A stretch of 22,272 nt of DNA, taken from the NCBI GenBank assembly GCA_016705005.1, contig JADIZB010000026.1:1-22272 (forward strand). The letters are read 5' to 3'. Position numbers and translations under genes: made by a program. How positions within the stretch are numbered: position 1 is the stretch's first letter; each line of letters opens with the position of its first letter. The DNA is from Bacteroidales bacterium (lineage in GTDB: Bacteria > Bacteroidota > Bacteroidia > Bacteroidales > Lentimicrobiaceae). Shown piece by piece: positions 1 through 6,058 of this stretch. The notes below the pieces were generated by a model. It had not been told where the DNA came from. It did not search any database and saw nothing but the letters and a program-made list of their open reading frames with translations.

Positions 1-1
1 T

Positions 2-235
2 ATGAAAATGCATGACATGGATGACAGCAAAACGTCATTAATTTTTAGCCATTTATGTAACGAATGCACCGAGTTAAACGCATGGCAGCCGATTGATGAA
101 AATACGCCGAAGGATAGGCATGTATTACTTTATCGTGGACATGTACCTTGTTGCCAGATGTTTGTAGGACATGCTAATGCTAACTGGTCATGGGAACCCA
201 CCCACTGGCAAGAATTGCCGGAAAATCCAAAGTAA
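2..235 (+). CDS. DUF551-like small protein (5' end possibly truncated by the window)
   Basis: Encodes 77 residues if translation starts at the first ATG. The window opens one base earlier, so the true start may lie upstream and no ribosome site can be checked; further in-frame ATGs occur at residues 3 and 6. The pattern AWQPIDENTPKDRHVLLY near residue 27 and the ending THWQELPENPK match the layout of the DUF551 family of phage early-region proteins, whose members typically open with W-x-x-x-x-x-x-x-P and end in THW-x-x-L-P-x-P. The biochemical role of that family is unknown to me. It is the only convincing plus-strand gene here and converges on the late run, so it probably belongs to a separately transcribed early or accessory block. 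Family recognition is by eye only. Confidence 0.7.
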   Translation: MKMHDMDDSKTSLIFSHLCNECTELNAWQPIDENTPKDRHVLLYRGHVPCCQMFVGHANANWSWEPTHWQELPENPK

Positions 236-384
236 AGAACAAAAAACCGATGGCATGAACGGGAAATATTCTGCCGGAAGACAGCGCGGCGGTGAGACTC
301 TCAATGTAGACTAGCTATCCGCTTCCCTCCTTTGTTGGATTCGCGTGATGTCTAAAGTTTTGCGGTTCTTTTTAAAAACCGCGC
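236..384. other. Convergent intergenic region with a short inverted repeat
   Basis: This stretch of about 150 bases separates the plus-strand DUF551-like gene from the end of the minus-strand late run. It contains a near-perfect inverted repeat at 362-382: GCGGTT at 362-367 pairs with AACCGC at 377-382. Three further pairs form around a C/A mismatch, with a three-base loop. The repeat starts two bases past the stop of the last late gene. Neither strand has a U-tract directly after the stem, so it is not a textbook intrinsic terminator, although a transcript-end role would suit the position. I see no convincing coding sequence, tRNA or att-like repeat here. Confidence 0.4.
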
Positions 385-750
385 TCAAACATGACAAGAC
401 TTTTTGCCATCCCAGGCCCGCCTAGCTTGCGGCAGAGAGCATACAGCAAGCCAGCGCACCCAAGACAATGGCGATATCAGTCCAAGTCTTGAGAGTCGCT
501 GTATGCGGATTCTGAAGCGTTTGTTAGCTTCATAGAATGAGATTACTTTGCCGCTAAAATCGTGATGGGTACGAAAGTAGAAATCATGCTCGATACAAGC
601 ATGGATATAAAAATCAATTACACCCGTGCATCCGTCTGATTTAGTATAGGCATGCACAAGGTCCCAATCGTGCTGGGTAAATTTATCAGGATCGTCAGTA
701 GACAGCTTGCCAAGAAACCATTGTATCGATGGTTCGTACTCTTCAAACAT
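385..750 (-). CDS. Phospholipase A2-like protein at end of lysis cassette
   Basis: A 121-residue protein. Residues 38-60 read SDGCTG, eight residues, then the core ACIEHDFYFR (51-60). This matches the secreted PLA2 signature: a D-G-C calcium-loop-like segment with C41, a second cysteine C52 in C-x-x-H-D, and a candidate His55-Asp56 pair followed by an aromatic/Arg stretch. It most resembles the compact prokaryotic/fungal PLA2 type. If active it would hydrolyse glycerophospholipids, which in this position would assist host lysis or membrane disruption. There is no signal peptide; a hydrophobic, Trp-containing stretch lies near 90-105. The start overlaps the endolysin stop by eight bases and lacks a clear Shine-Dalgarno, suggesting reinitiation. 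The motif is visible; the enzymatic assignment is inference, and the second catalytic Asp is not assigned. Confidence 0.6.
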   Translation of the reverse strand: MFEEYEPSIQWFLGKLSTDDPDKFTQHDWDLVHAYTKSDGCTGVIDFYIHACIEHDFYFRTHHDFSGKVISFYEANKRFRIRIQRLSRLGLISPLSWVRWLAVCSLPQARRAWDGKKSCHV

Positions 751-1336
751 TTTTTAAAATGTCGTAGTAATGAGCAAATAAATCCCACCTATCATCAACG
801 CCATTCAAGCCGCCGTTAACTCTCTTTGTGACATCAATAACGTTACCATTGTCGCACAGATCATTAATATTGTTATGATCCCAGAACCAAGCGGCTGATA
901 GCATCGGGTAGCGAGTTGCGACGAGATCAGGATTTTTTAGGATATCACCAGGCAATTGATCATTCAATGCCGCATAGTTATCTTTGCCTGTTAACTGGAT
1001 ATAACCGCGCCCACGATATAACCATCCATCTTGACTCGCTTCGTCACCATTTCCCATACGGTTAGCATATACGCGCGATGCAATTTTAACTTTGTTATGC
1101 ACGTATTCATTGGCTTGTTCTTGAGTAAAATATTTCTTGAATGTCTTAAGCAACCCTTCAGCAGAGTAATTCAGATTTTCTTCGACTAGCTTAAACCCGG
1201 CTGACTCATGGTGACATTGAGCTAAGAAGTGTGCCAGTCGCAACGGTGTATTGATCTTGTACTTAATAACGACATCCAGTATTTGACAGTAAACATTTTC
1301 TGGCAAATGCTTTGTTAATTTTGAATAATCAATCAT
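743..1336 (-). CDS. Endolysin, glycoside hydrolase family 19 (chitinase-like muramidase)
   Basis: A 197-residue single-domain GH19 protein, the usual size for phage endolysins of this family, which cleave the peptidoglycan glycan backbone. AQCHHESAGF at 39-48 carries the expected catalytic acid Glu44, and Glu53 in VEENLNYSA fits the second catalytic Glu. RGRGYIQLTGKDNY (108-121) is the hallmark GH19 block, and AAWFWD (148-153) and KRVNGGLNG (171-179) are further conserved segments. No signal peptide or membrane anchor is seen, so release should depend on a holin. The start is supported by GAGGG nine bases upstream. It follows the spanin genes and overlaps the PLA2-like gene, completing a lysis cassette. 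Confidence is high for the family and somewhat lower for substrate details. Confidence 0.93.
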   Translation of the reverse strand: MIDYSKLTKHLPENVYCQILDVVIKYKINTPLRLAHFLAQCHHESAGFKLVEENLNYSAEGLLKTFKKYFTQEQANEYVHNKVKIASRVYANRMGNGDEASQDGWLYRGRGYIQLTGKDNYAALNDQLPGDILKNPDLVATRYPMLSAAWFWDHNNINDLCDNGNVIDVTKRVNGGLNGVDDRWDLFAHYYDILKNV

Positions 1337-1411
1337 ATTATTCTACCCTCGCATTAGGTACACAGATTTGTTCAATTATTAATTCAACGGCTTTCAGGCT
1401 CTCAAGATACT

Positions 1412-1567
1412 CTAATTCTTGTAGATTTTGCGGGCCTGTTCTAGCAAATGCGCCGGAATCCTCGGCTGTTCTGGGCATGGGGTTTGTATTACAATTTGTT
1501 TTGGCGGGTTTGTTTGACATCCGATTAGCATCAAGCTGACGATGCAGGTCAATAGAGTAATTCGCAT
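1412..1567 (-). CDS. Rz1: Outer-membrane spanin lipoprotein (Rz1-like o-spanin)
   Basis: A 51-residue open frame that is easily missed because of its size. It begins MRITLLTCIVSLMLIGC: a positive N-terminus, a hydrophobic stretch and a lipobox LIGC with the lipidation Cys at position 17. The mature part is short and Pro-rich (NPPK, TPCPEQPRIP), as in Rz1 proteins. O-spanins are lipid-anchored in the outer membrane and bind the inner-membrane spanin through the periplasm to fuse the two membranes at lysis. The start lies five bases past the i-spanin stop, so the pair is consecutive rather than nested. A GGAG lies about twelve bases upstream, a wide spacing that suggests coupling to the i-spanin. 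A longer frame covering 1338-1616 overlaps it but lacks any recognisable feature. Confidence 0.87.
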   Translation of the reverse strand: MRITLLTCIVSLMLIGCQTNPPKQIVIQTPCPEQPRIPAHLLEQARKIYKN

Positions 1568-1572
1568 AAGTT

Positions 1573-1836
1573 TCAATCGCTCCAATATATTGTTGATCTT
1601 TCTTTTGCGGTATCAAGCGCTATTTCATGCTCGCGCAGTTTTAGCAGCTCTCTACCCTTGCGCTCGGTTTCAGCATCGCGCTTTTCGTATTTCTTAACCG
1701 CTGCATTATACCCGTTATCGTAAACCTTCGATTCCCAGTATAGATACATGCCGCCAAGAAACAGCACAACACCAAGCACCAAAGCGCCTTTTGCCGCGTA
1801 CTTTTTAACCAGCATCAATAAAAAACTAGCACCCAT
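1573..1836 (-). CDS. Rz: Inner-membrane spanin (Rz-like i-spanin)
   Basis: An 87-residue protein with one membrane segment at about residues 14-33 (AAKGALVLGVVLFLGGMYLY). It is followed by a charged, helical periplasmic part rich in Lys, Glu and Arg (about 38-80), as expected of i-spanins: N-in anchor, coiled-coil ectodomain, contact with the o-spanin. It is shorter than many Rz proteins. The assignment rests on topology plus the directly following lipoprotein gene, not on sequence signature. An AGG eight bases upstream supports the chosen ATG. The upstream holin-like gene ends 27 bases before it, and a tiny reading frame spans the gap. Confidence 0.75.
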   Translation of the reverse strand: MGASFLLMLVKKYAAKGALVLGVVLFLGGMYLYWESKVYDNGYNAAVKKYEKRDAETERKGRELLKLREHEIALDTAKERSTIYWSD

Positions 1837-1867
1837 AATAACCTGGTATTAAATCATCGTTCATCAT
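1826..1867 (-). CDS. Possible 13-residue leader/coupling peptide
   Basis: A very short frame, MMNDDLIPGYYGC, whose ATG lies five bases after AAGGGG and overlaps the holin-like gene stop. Its own stop lies inside the first codons of the i-spanin. Spacing and Shine-Dalgarno are good, so ribosomes could translate it and reinitiate at the i-spanin start. No homology is recognised and it may be fortuitous. Confidence 0.25.
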   Translation of the reverse strand: MMNDDLIPGYYGC

Positions 1868-2226
1868 ATAATCCCCTTCAGGTCAAGAATAACATAAATA
1901 GCCGCACCTACACTTGTGATCCAGCCGCCCCAAGCCTTTATTGTATCAGCAGCGTTAAAATTATTTCGCACTCGCTGCATTGACGGCTCATATTCTTTGT
2001 AACTTTTCATTATAGCCAGCATTTCGTTAGCTATCACGATCAAGCCATCAAGTTTGCTGTCAGTGCGCCGACGATAATCATTATTATCCTTGTGGCTATC
2101 CTCGCACTTATCATGCTTGACGTCATGAATTCCCTGCTTATGCTCGACATCATCGAGCCTTCTGTTAATGTCATTTAGTCTAGTGGTCATTTCGTCATCC
2201 TCAAATTTTATCTTTGGCCACCCCAT
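1864..2226 (-). CDS. Holin-like tail-anchored membrane protein
   Basis: A 120-residue protein whose first 75 or so residues are highly charged and probably coiled coil (TRLNDINRRLDDVEHKQG). The C-terminus has a single hydrophobic segment, GGWITSVGAAIYVILDL, at about residues 98-114. This layout resembles XhlA-type or other single-membrane-span lysis proteins, and the position directly before the spanins and endolysin suggests a holin or holin partner that controls lysis timing. The ATG at 2226 is preferred because AAAGGGG lies six bases upstream. A GTG 39 bases further upstream stays in frame but has no comparable ribosome site. No other membrane protein in the window is a better holin candidate. 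Function is inferred from topology and context. Confidence 0.55.
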   Translation of the reverse strand: MGWPKIKFEDDEMTTRLNDINRRLDDVEHKQGIHDVKHDKCEDSHKDNNDYRRRTDSKLDGLIVIANEMLAIMKSYKEYEPSMQRVRNNFNAADTIKAWGGWITSVGAAIYVILDLKGII

Positions 2227-2232
2227 GTTAAT

Positions 2233-2239
2233 CCCCTTT
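2233..2239 (-). promoter_or_regulatory. Ribosome binding site fixing the holin-like start
   Basis: On the minus strand this reads AAAGGGG, six bases before the ATG at 2226. It would fall inside the coding region if the upstream in-frame GTG at 2265 were used, which argues for the shorter product. Confidence 0.6.
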
Positions 2240-2277
2240 CTTTCTTTTGTCTGTGATATTGTCACATGATTACCAAA

Positions 2278-3813
2278 TTAACTGTTATACCCCACATAAA
2301 GCGGTCTTACTGTATTAAGACCACCTGAACCATCAGTAATGCCTTCAGCTACAAACTTCGCCTTCAGCCAGTCTTTAAGACTTGGCACAACAACAGGTAT
2401 ATCTTTGCCCACAGATTGAGGTGCAGAGTATGTCCCACCACCAACCCAGATTCCCATGGCTGTTTCTAGCTGAATTATAACCATGTGCGCATTTAGCCCG
2501 AAAACTGTTGTTGCGTTGCCAACTGTTGCCATATCAAAGACATTCTGAAATCTATCCAGGAAATCTTGTGTAGATTTTATATCAGACGATCCGGCCAAAT
2601 CGCTATCCCAACACCATTGCTGCCACTGCGAAATGATTGGCATGATGGAAGAGTTTTCTGACATGCGCACAAGGCAACCTTTCTTCGGTTCATCTGGTCT
2701 TTTTAGTCCGTCACTCCACCAGACTGTGTCTGATGATGTTGCTCCCATTTTATTTGCTGTAGCCTGGTCAAAATACTCCTTAACATAATTTATCGTATCA
2801 AGTGGCACATTAATATCTTGAGCAAATATTTTGTTTGGGAATTTTGGCCTTGTCGCCTGCAAAACTGCCGTCTTGCCAGACAACATTGCCCGGTGAACAT
2901 TGGTTGACACATTCACTGCGCCAGCGTTTGCGTCTAAATCATCCGATACTATCCCGCCAGCCGCAGCGCCCAAATAGATCGGCGAACCTGTGGCAGACTC
3001 CGTCGTCGTTATTGCTATCACATGTGGCTTGTTGTTAAATCTGTCAGCAACAGCTTGTTGGAATGCAGCCATTCTCGTTCGCAATGCTGGCTTGTAAATC
3101 TTCATATCAAACCCCATAGCACCACTGACGAATTTGCTATATGCGTATGCGTTATCCCAGAGCCAGTGTTTGCGCGGATCATTAAGGTTTAGGTCAACAC
3201 CAGCAGGCCATACACCGCCAGCTTTTGGACCGTAAAGAATATTTGTAGTAGCATTATGAGCATAGTCGCCATCAACACCCAATGCAGCCGATGGCGTTCC
3301 AGTAACTGACCTGATTGTTTCTCCGAGAGACGTTAAGCAGTCAATTGAGTCGACCATACCCTGATGCGTGCGCAAATCCTCTGGTAATAGATAACGCATC
3401 TGATTATCAACGCCAAGTCCCGAAACGTCATTATTCCTAAATTCGCGGAACTGATGACTCATAAGCATTACGTACTTGCCATTTGCGCCGATCTCGTCAA
3501 CAACGTCCTCCAGATAATCTAAATTGCTAAAATCACCGCCACTAAACCCTTTTTCGTAGAGCCCCCAGGGCACAGACAGTTGGAAGCCTCTAAAATTAAC
3601 GCTCTCGGCTGCCCAGTTGAGCCGATCCACCCACTTTCCTCGCGTTCGACCACCTAGCGCCCCAGCACCGTATATATTCTCGATAACCGCGTAATGTGGA
3701 CTCAAATTGTGCGGCTTTAGATAAAAGCCTGGTTTTATCTGTGATGTGTCTGTCGCAGCAGGTTGAATATAACCAACATACTGCTTAGAGAAAGGATCGT
3801 ATTTTCTAGCCAT
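2278..3813 (-). CDS. Putative tailspike/receptor-binding protein with TIM-barrel glycoside-hydrolase-like fold
   Basis: A 511-residue protein downstream of the tail fibre, starting at a TAATG overlap with it. Residues about 60-125 resemble early repeats of a clan-A-type hydrolase barrel: RGFQLSVPWGLYEKG, a DFSNLDYLEDVVDEIGANGK helix, then YVMLMSH. Later, RFNNKPHVIAITTTES (258-273) looks like the fourth strand with a candidate acid/base Glu272. A segment at about 172-207 (core YGPKAGGVWPAGVDL) is a phage-fibre module also found in the neighbouring fibre and appears inserted between barrel elements. The likely role is virion-borne recognition or degradation of a host surface polysaccharide. The family is not firmly recognised, the nucleophile is not identified, and hydrolase activity is inference. 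Confidence 0.5.
   Translation of the reverse strand: MARKYDPFSKQYVGYIQPAATDTSQIKPGFYLKPHNLSPHYAVIENIYGAGALGGRTRGKWVDRLNWAAESVNFRGFQLSVPWGLYEKGFSGGDFSNLDYLEDVVDEIGANGKYVMLMSHQFREFRNNDVSGLGVDNQMRYLLPEDLRTHQGMVDSIDCLTSLGETIRSVTGTPSAALGVDGDYAHNATTNILYGPKAGGVWPAGVDLNLNDPRKHWLWDNAYAYSKFVSGAMGFDMKIYKPALRTRMAAFQQAVADRFNNKPHVIAITTTESATGSPIYLGAAAGGIVSDDLDANAGAVNVSTNVHRAMLSGKTAVLQATRPKFPNKIFAQDINVPLDTINYVKEYFDQATANKMGATSSDTVWWSDGLKRPDEPKKGCLVRMSENSSIMPIISQWQQWCWDSDLAGSSDIKSTQDFLDRFQNVFDMATVGNATTVFGLNAHMVIIQLETAMGIWVGGGTYSAPQSVGKDIPVVVPSLKDWLKAKFVAEGITDGSGGLNTVRPLYVGYNS
3193..3300 (-). repeat. Fibre module copy 1 (YGPK...VWPAG) inside the putative tailspike
   Basis: Encodes about residues 172-207 of the tailspike candidate: G-T-P-S, GVDGDY, then YGPKAGGVWPAG. 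It matches the copy at 5031-5135 in the adjacent fibre in protein and partly in DNA; both plus-strand copies contain CCAGCAGGCCATAC, and a few bases on both have GGACCGTA. Confidence 0.7.
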
Positions 3814-5720
3814 TATGCACTCATCTCCGTTTGGCAGAAATTCTGCGCGATGTACTCGTTAGCTACAGCGGGTTTGCAAGCGAATTTCAATGTGGTTGCT
3901 GCGGAAGTATCCACCGTTCCTGATGCAGGGACGTCAGATGATGTTCCAGTGCCATTAGCATTTGATGCAACAACAGCACCCTTCTGAACATCTAAAGCCC
4001 CCATATTAGTCACGAATGTTCTGATCGCTACACCATCCGAAGTTCCTGCTGCTGTATTAACTGCAGAAAATTCAGTGGATTCAAGTAGAACATATGTCCA
4101 TTTTGCATTGGCTGACTGAGTAAATTCCCATGAGCTAAATATCTCAAGTGAGCTTGTTGGGGTTAGCGCATGTATATCAACAGTACTCAACACAACTTGT
4201 TCATTAGCAACATACAGCGTCACAGTTCCAGCGCCAAAACTAGCGAAAGGCGTCCCAACCTGGATTGTGGTCCCAGTGGTATCAACAGCAATCGCCGTAA
4301 TAGCATGGAAACTCTCTGCTGCAACCGTTCCATTGCCTGTTTTAACACAAACTTTAGCGCCAACAGCAACCGCGCCAGTCAAGCCATGCACACCAGCACT
4401 TGTAAGCAGCGTATTAGCACCAGCCGCAGCAGTTGATGGCGTTAACGTGATAAATGTGGCAGCAGGAGCAATGTATTTTACAATAGATGTTTTCTTGTCG
4501 TACAAGAACTTGCGGTTTTGCGGAATCCAGTAAGTCCCATCAGATGTGTAGTGAAGCAGCTTGTCAAGCACAAGGTATGTTTCACCTGTAAGTGAAGTTG
4601 CGTCAGGTAACGAGGTGAATGTTGCAACAGATTGAACGCCAGGATCAATGCCAGGTCCGGGAGTATGCTGTACAGCGCACACCTCTGCATTGGTAGGAAC
4701 TGCGCCATGCACACCTTCGACTGGTATAGACCAATAACCAATGCTATCAACAGGCGTTCCAGTTATTCTCAATGTCAAAGTAGTTGAGTCTGTATTGTCA
4801 GCAGATTTAATAGAGACTAAATCCCCGACCGCCCAACTCGCATATAATGTCTGCAAATCAGTGGATAACAAATCGACATCATCAACCATCAAGCTAGTCA
4901 TGCTTGCTAAAGTCGCAGAATTAACCTTGAATTTCCCCGCGCCAGGATCTGATAGAGCTGTAGCACTATTAAACGACATACGTAGACCGGCTTTGTAACC
5001 TTGCGCGCCGTCTGTTCCGTTAGTGCCAACCACTGACACGCCAGCAGGCCATACGCCAGCAGCTTTAGGACCGTATATTACTGATGGAGCTGAGTCAACG
5101 GTTTTAATGTATATATCACCGTCGACGCCTTCAGTAGTAGGGTCAACAATGCCATAAACGATTGTATTGCCATCAACACCATCAGTTCCATTGGTTCCAT
5201 TTGTTCCATTTGTTCCATTGGTTCCATTGGTTCCGTTCGTGCCGTTAGCTCCGGATACATAATACTGTATTGCTATTTGTTCAGCATTAGCAAACGAGCT
5301 TCCTGTCCCGGCTGATAAAACAACCGTTCTGTAACCAGTGCTATTTGTTACTGTGCCAACGGTAAATATTAGTGTTGAAGCATCCAGGTTATCATTGGCA
5401 CGAATAATTAGCTTACTGCCAGCAACCCATGAATCGATAAACGCGCTCATATCGGTCCCGTTAGCATCGAGATTGTCGATATACATGGCTGTAGCTGATG
5501 CTTGTGTGGCGTTATTTAATCGGATAATGCCTTGTGTTGGATCAGCTGCGGTCGTCGTTGTGCTGAATGCGTACCGTAACCCGGCTGTATTGCCTTGTGT
5601 ACCCACTGGAGTGACTGCATTACCCTCTGGATCTTTAAATTCACCGCCTTCATAAGTGACCAGCTTCAGCAGTTTTTTTATCGGTCCCTTGTACGCTATT
5701 AGTTTAGATAGTAATGACAT
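3813..5720 (-). CDS. Collagen-like tail fibre protein with duplicated domain
   Basis: A 635-residue fibre. The N-terminus (1-45) is a likely virion-attachment part. Two related domains follow: about 46-153 (AGLRYAFS...DPTQG...SW...DN.D..TL...GY...AE..A.Q) and about 244-352 (AGLRMSFN...DPGAG with the same later landmarks). Between them lie a collagen-like Gly-Xaa-Yaa run (157-183, including six Gly-Thr-Asn) and the module GVDGDIY...YGPKAAGVWPAG (198-227), features of trimeric tail fibres. The C-terminal part (about 360-635) is Ala/Thr/Ser/Val-rich and may form the shaft tip or receptor-binding end. AAGG lies about eleven bases before the ATG. It abuts the putative tailspike and follows a small virion-type protein. 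It is assigned as a structural fibre from architecture; the receptor is unknown. Confidence 0.8.
   Translation of the reverse strand: MSLLSKLIAYKGPIKKLLKLVTYEGGEFKDPEGNAVTPVGTQGNTAGLRYAFSTTTTAADPTQGIIRLNNATQASATAMYIDNLDANGTDMSAFIDSWVAGSKLIIRANDNLDASTLIFTVGTVTNSTGYRTVVLSAGTGSSFANAEQIAIQYYVSGANGTNGTNGTNGTNGTNGTNGTDGVDGNTIVYGIVDPTTEGVDGDIYIKTVDSAPSVIYGPKAAGVWPAGVSVVGTNGTDGAQGYKAGLRMSFNSATALSDPGAGKFKVNSATLASMTSLMVDDVDLLSTDLQTLYASWAVGDLVSIKSADNTDSTTLTLRITGTPVDSIGYWSIPVEGVHGAVPTNAEVCAVQHTPGPGIDPGVQSVATFTSLPDATSLTGETYLVLDKLLHYTSDGTYWIPQNRKFLYDKKTSIVKYIAPAATFITLTPSTAAAGANTLLTSAGVHGLTGAVAVGAKVCVKTGNGTVAAESFHAITAIAVDTTGTTIQVGTPFASFGAGTVTLYVANEQVVLSTVDIHALTPTSSLEIFSSWEFTQSANAKWTYVLLESTEFSAVNTAAGTSDGVAIRTFVTNMGALDVQKGAVVASNANGTGTSSDVPASGTVDTSAATTLKFACKPAVANEYIAQNFCQTEMSA
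5031..5135 (-). repeat. Fibre module copy 2 (YGPK...VWPAG) in the collagen-like fibre
   Basis: Encodes about residues 196-230 of the fibre, between the collagen-like run and the second duplicated domain. It is the counterpart of the copy at 3193-3300. In fibres this type of segment normally borders collagen-like repeats, so this is its expected setting and the tailspike copy is the unusual one. Confidence 0.7.
5172..5252 (-). repeat. Tandem 9-base repeat encoding collagen-like Gly-Thr-Asn
   Basis: Nine consecutive Gly-Xaa-Yaa triplets (GAN, six GTN, GTD, GVD) are encoded by an imperfect 9-base unit, TTCCATTNG-like on the plus strand. Such a tract is prone to copy-number change by slippage and would alter fibre length in steps of three residues without breaking the frame. 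Confidence 0.85.
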
Positions 5721-5732
5721 GTTCTGGTTACC

Positions 5733-6011
5733 TTAGTATGTGTAAGATGCGGCTGCGGATGCCTGAAACATAAAAGCGCGTGTACGCTTGCTTGTAGCTG
5801 CATTGGTTGCCCATCGCTTAGTGCCGTTCGCATTGGTTACGCGGAAACAGCGCCATACAGCGTCAGTGGTTGCAGCATCGTCTAGATAAGTTTGTGATAC
5901 GAATGTATAAGATGCGTCAGAAGTTGTATCGATAACCTCTGTTAATTCATCATCTAATAGGGAAACGGCAGAGCCGAGCGGGTTTACATTAACAAGAGTA
6001 GTGCTAGACAT
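5733..6011 (-). CDS. Small virion-associated protein, function unknown
   Basis: A 92-residue, Thr/Ala-rich protein. The middle and end read DAVWRCFRVTNANGTKRWATN...FMFQASAAASYTY. This resembles a widespread group of short phage proteins next to tail fibre genes that share a VWRIxRI-like strand, an IKWA-like strand and a terminal Leu/Ser-Tyr-Thr-Tyr. The biochemical role of that group is unknown to me; a short all-beta structural or fibre-associated protein is plausible. A strong GGAGG precedes the ATG by ten bases, directly after a small stem-loop, suggesting good expression. It lies between an ejection-type protein and the collagen-like fibre. Confidence 0.7.
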   Translation of the reverse strand: MSSTTLVNVNPLGSAVSLLDDELTEVIDTTSDASYTFVSQTYLDDAATTDAVWRCFRVTNANGTKRWATNAATSKRTRAFMFQASAAASYTY

Positions 6012-6026
6012 GTCTTTAAATCCTCC

Positions 6027-6046
6027 AAAGCGCCACCAAGGCGTTT
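6027..6046 (-). promoter_or_regulatory. Stem-loop directly 5' of the GGAGG of the small virion gene
   Basis: CGCC at 6031-6034 pairs with GGCG at 6040-6043 around a five-base loop. AAA/TTT extends the stem past a one-base bulge. On the minus strand it ends where the GGAGG begins, so it may protect mRNA or affect ribosome loading. It has no U-tract for termination. Confidence 0.4.
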
Positions 6047-6058
6047 AATTACAAGAAA

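Noticed and set aside
255..314. 19-codon plus-strand frame in the convergent gap
   Set aside because: No ribosome site and no recognisable sequence; chance frames of this size are common.
362..382. Intrinsic terminator for the late run or the DUF551-like gene
   Set aside because: The inverted repeat is real, but neither strand has a U-tract after the stem, so I list it only as an inverted repeat.
1338..1616. 92-codon minus-strand frame spanning the spanin region
   Set aside because: It overlaps the convincing lipoprotein gene at 1412-1567 in another frame, has no recognisable domain, signal or membrane segment, and its start lies inside the i-spanin gene.
1864..2265. Longer holin-like product from a GTG at 2265
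   Set aside because: The AAAGGGG ribosome site lies between this GTG and the ATG at 2226 at ideal spacing for the latter.
4267..4533. Plus-strand and alternate-frame open frames across the fibre and ejection genes
   Set aside because: Low-complexity Ala/Thr/Gly coding sequence leaves the other frames open; these have no ribosome sites or domains and lie opposite well-supported genes.
5172..5252. CRISPR-like or VNTR-type array
   Set aside because: The 9-base units are contiguous and in frame with Gly-Thr-Asn coding; there are no spacers, so it is a collagen-like coding repeat.
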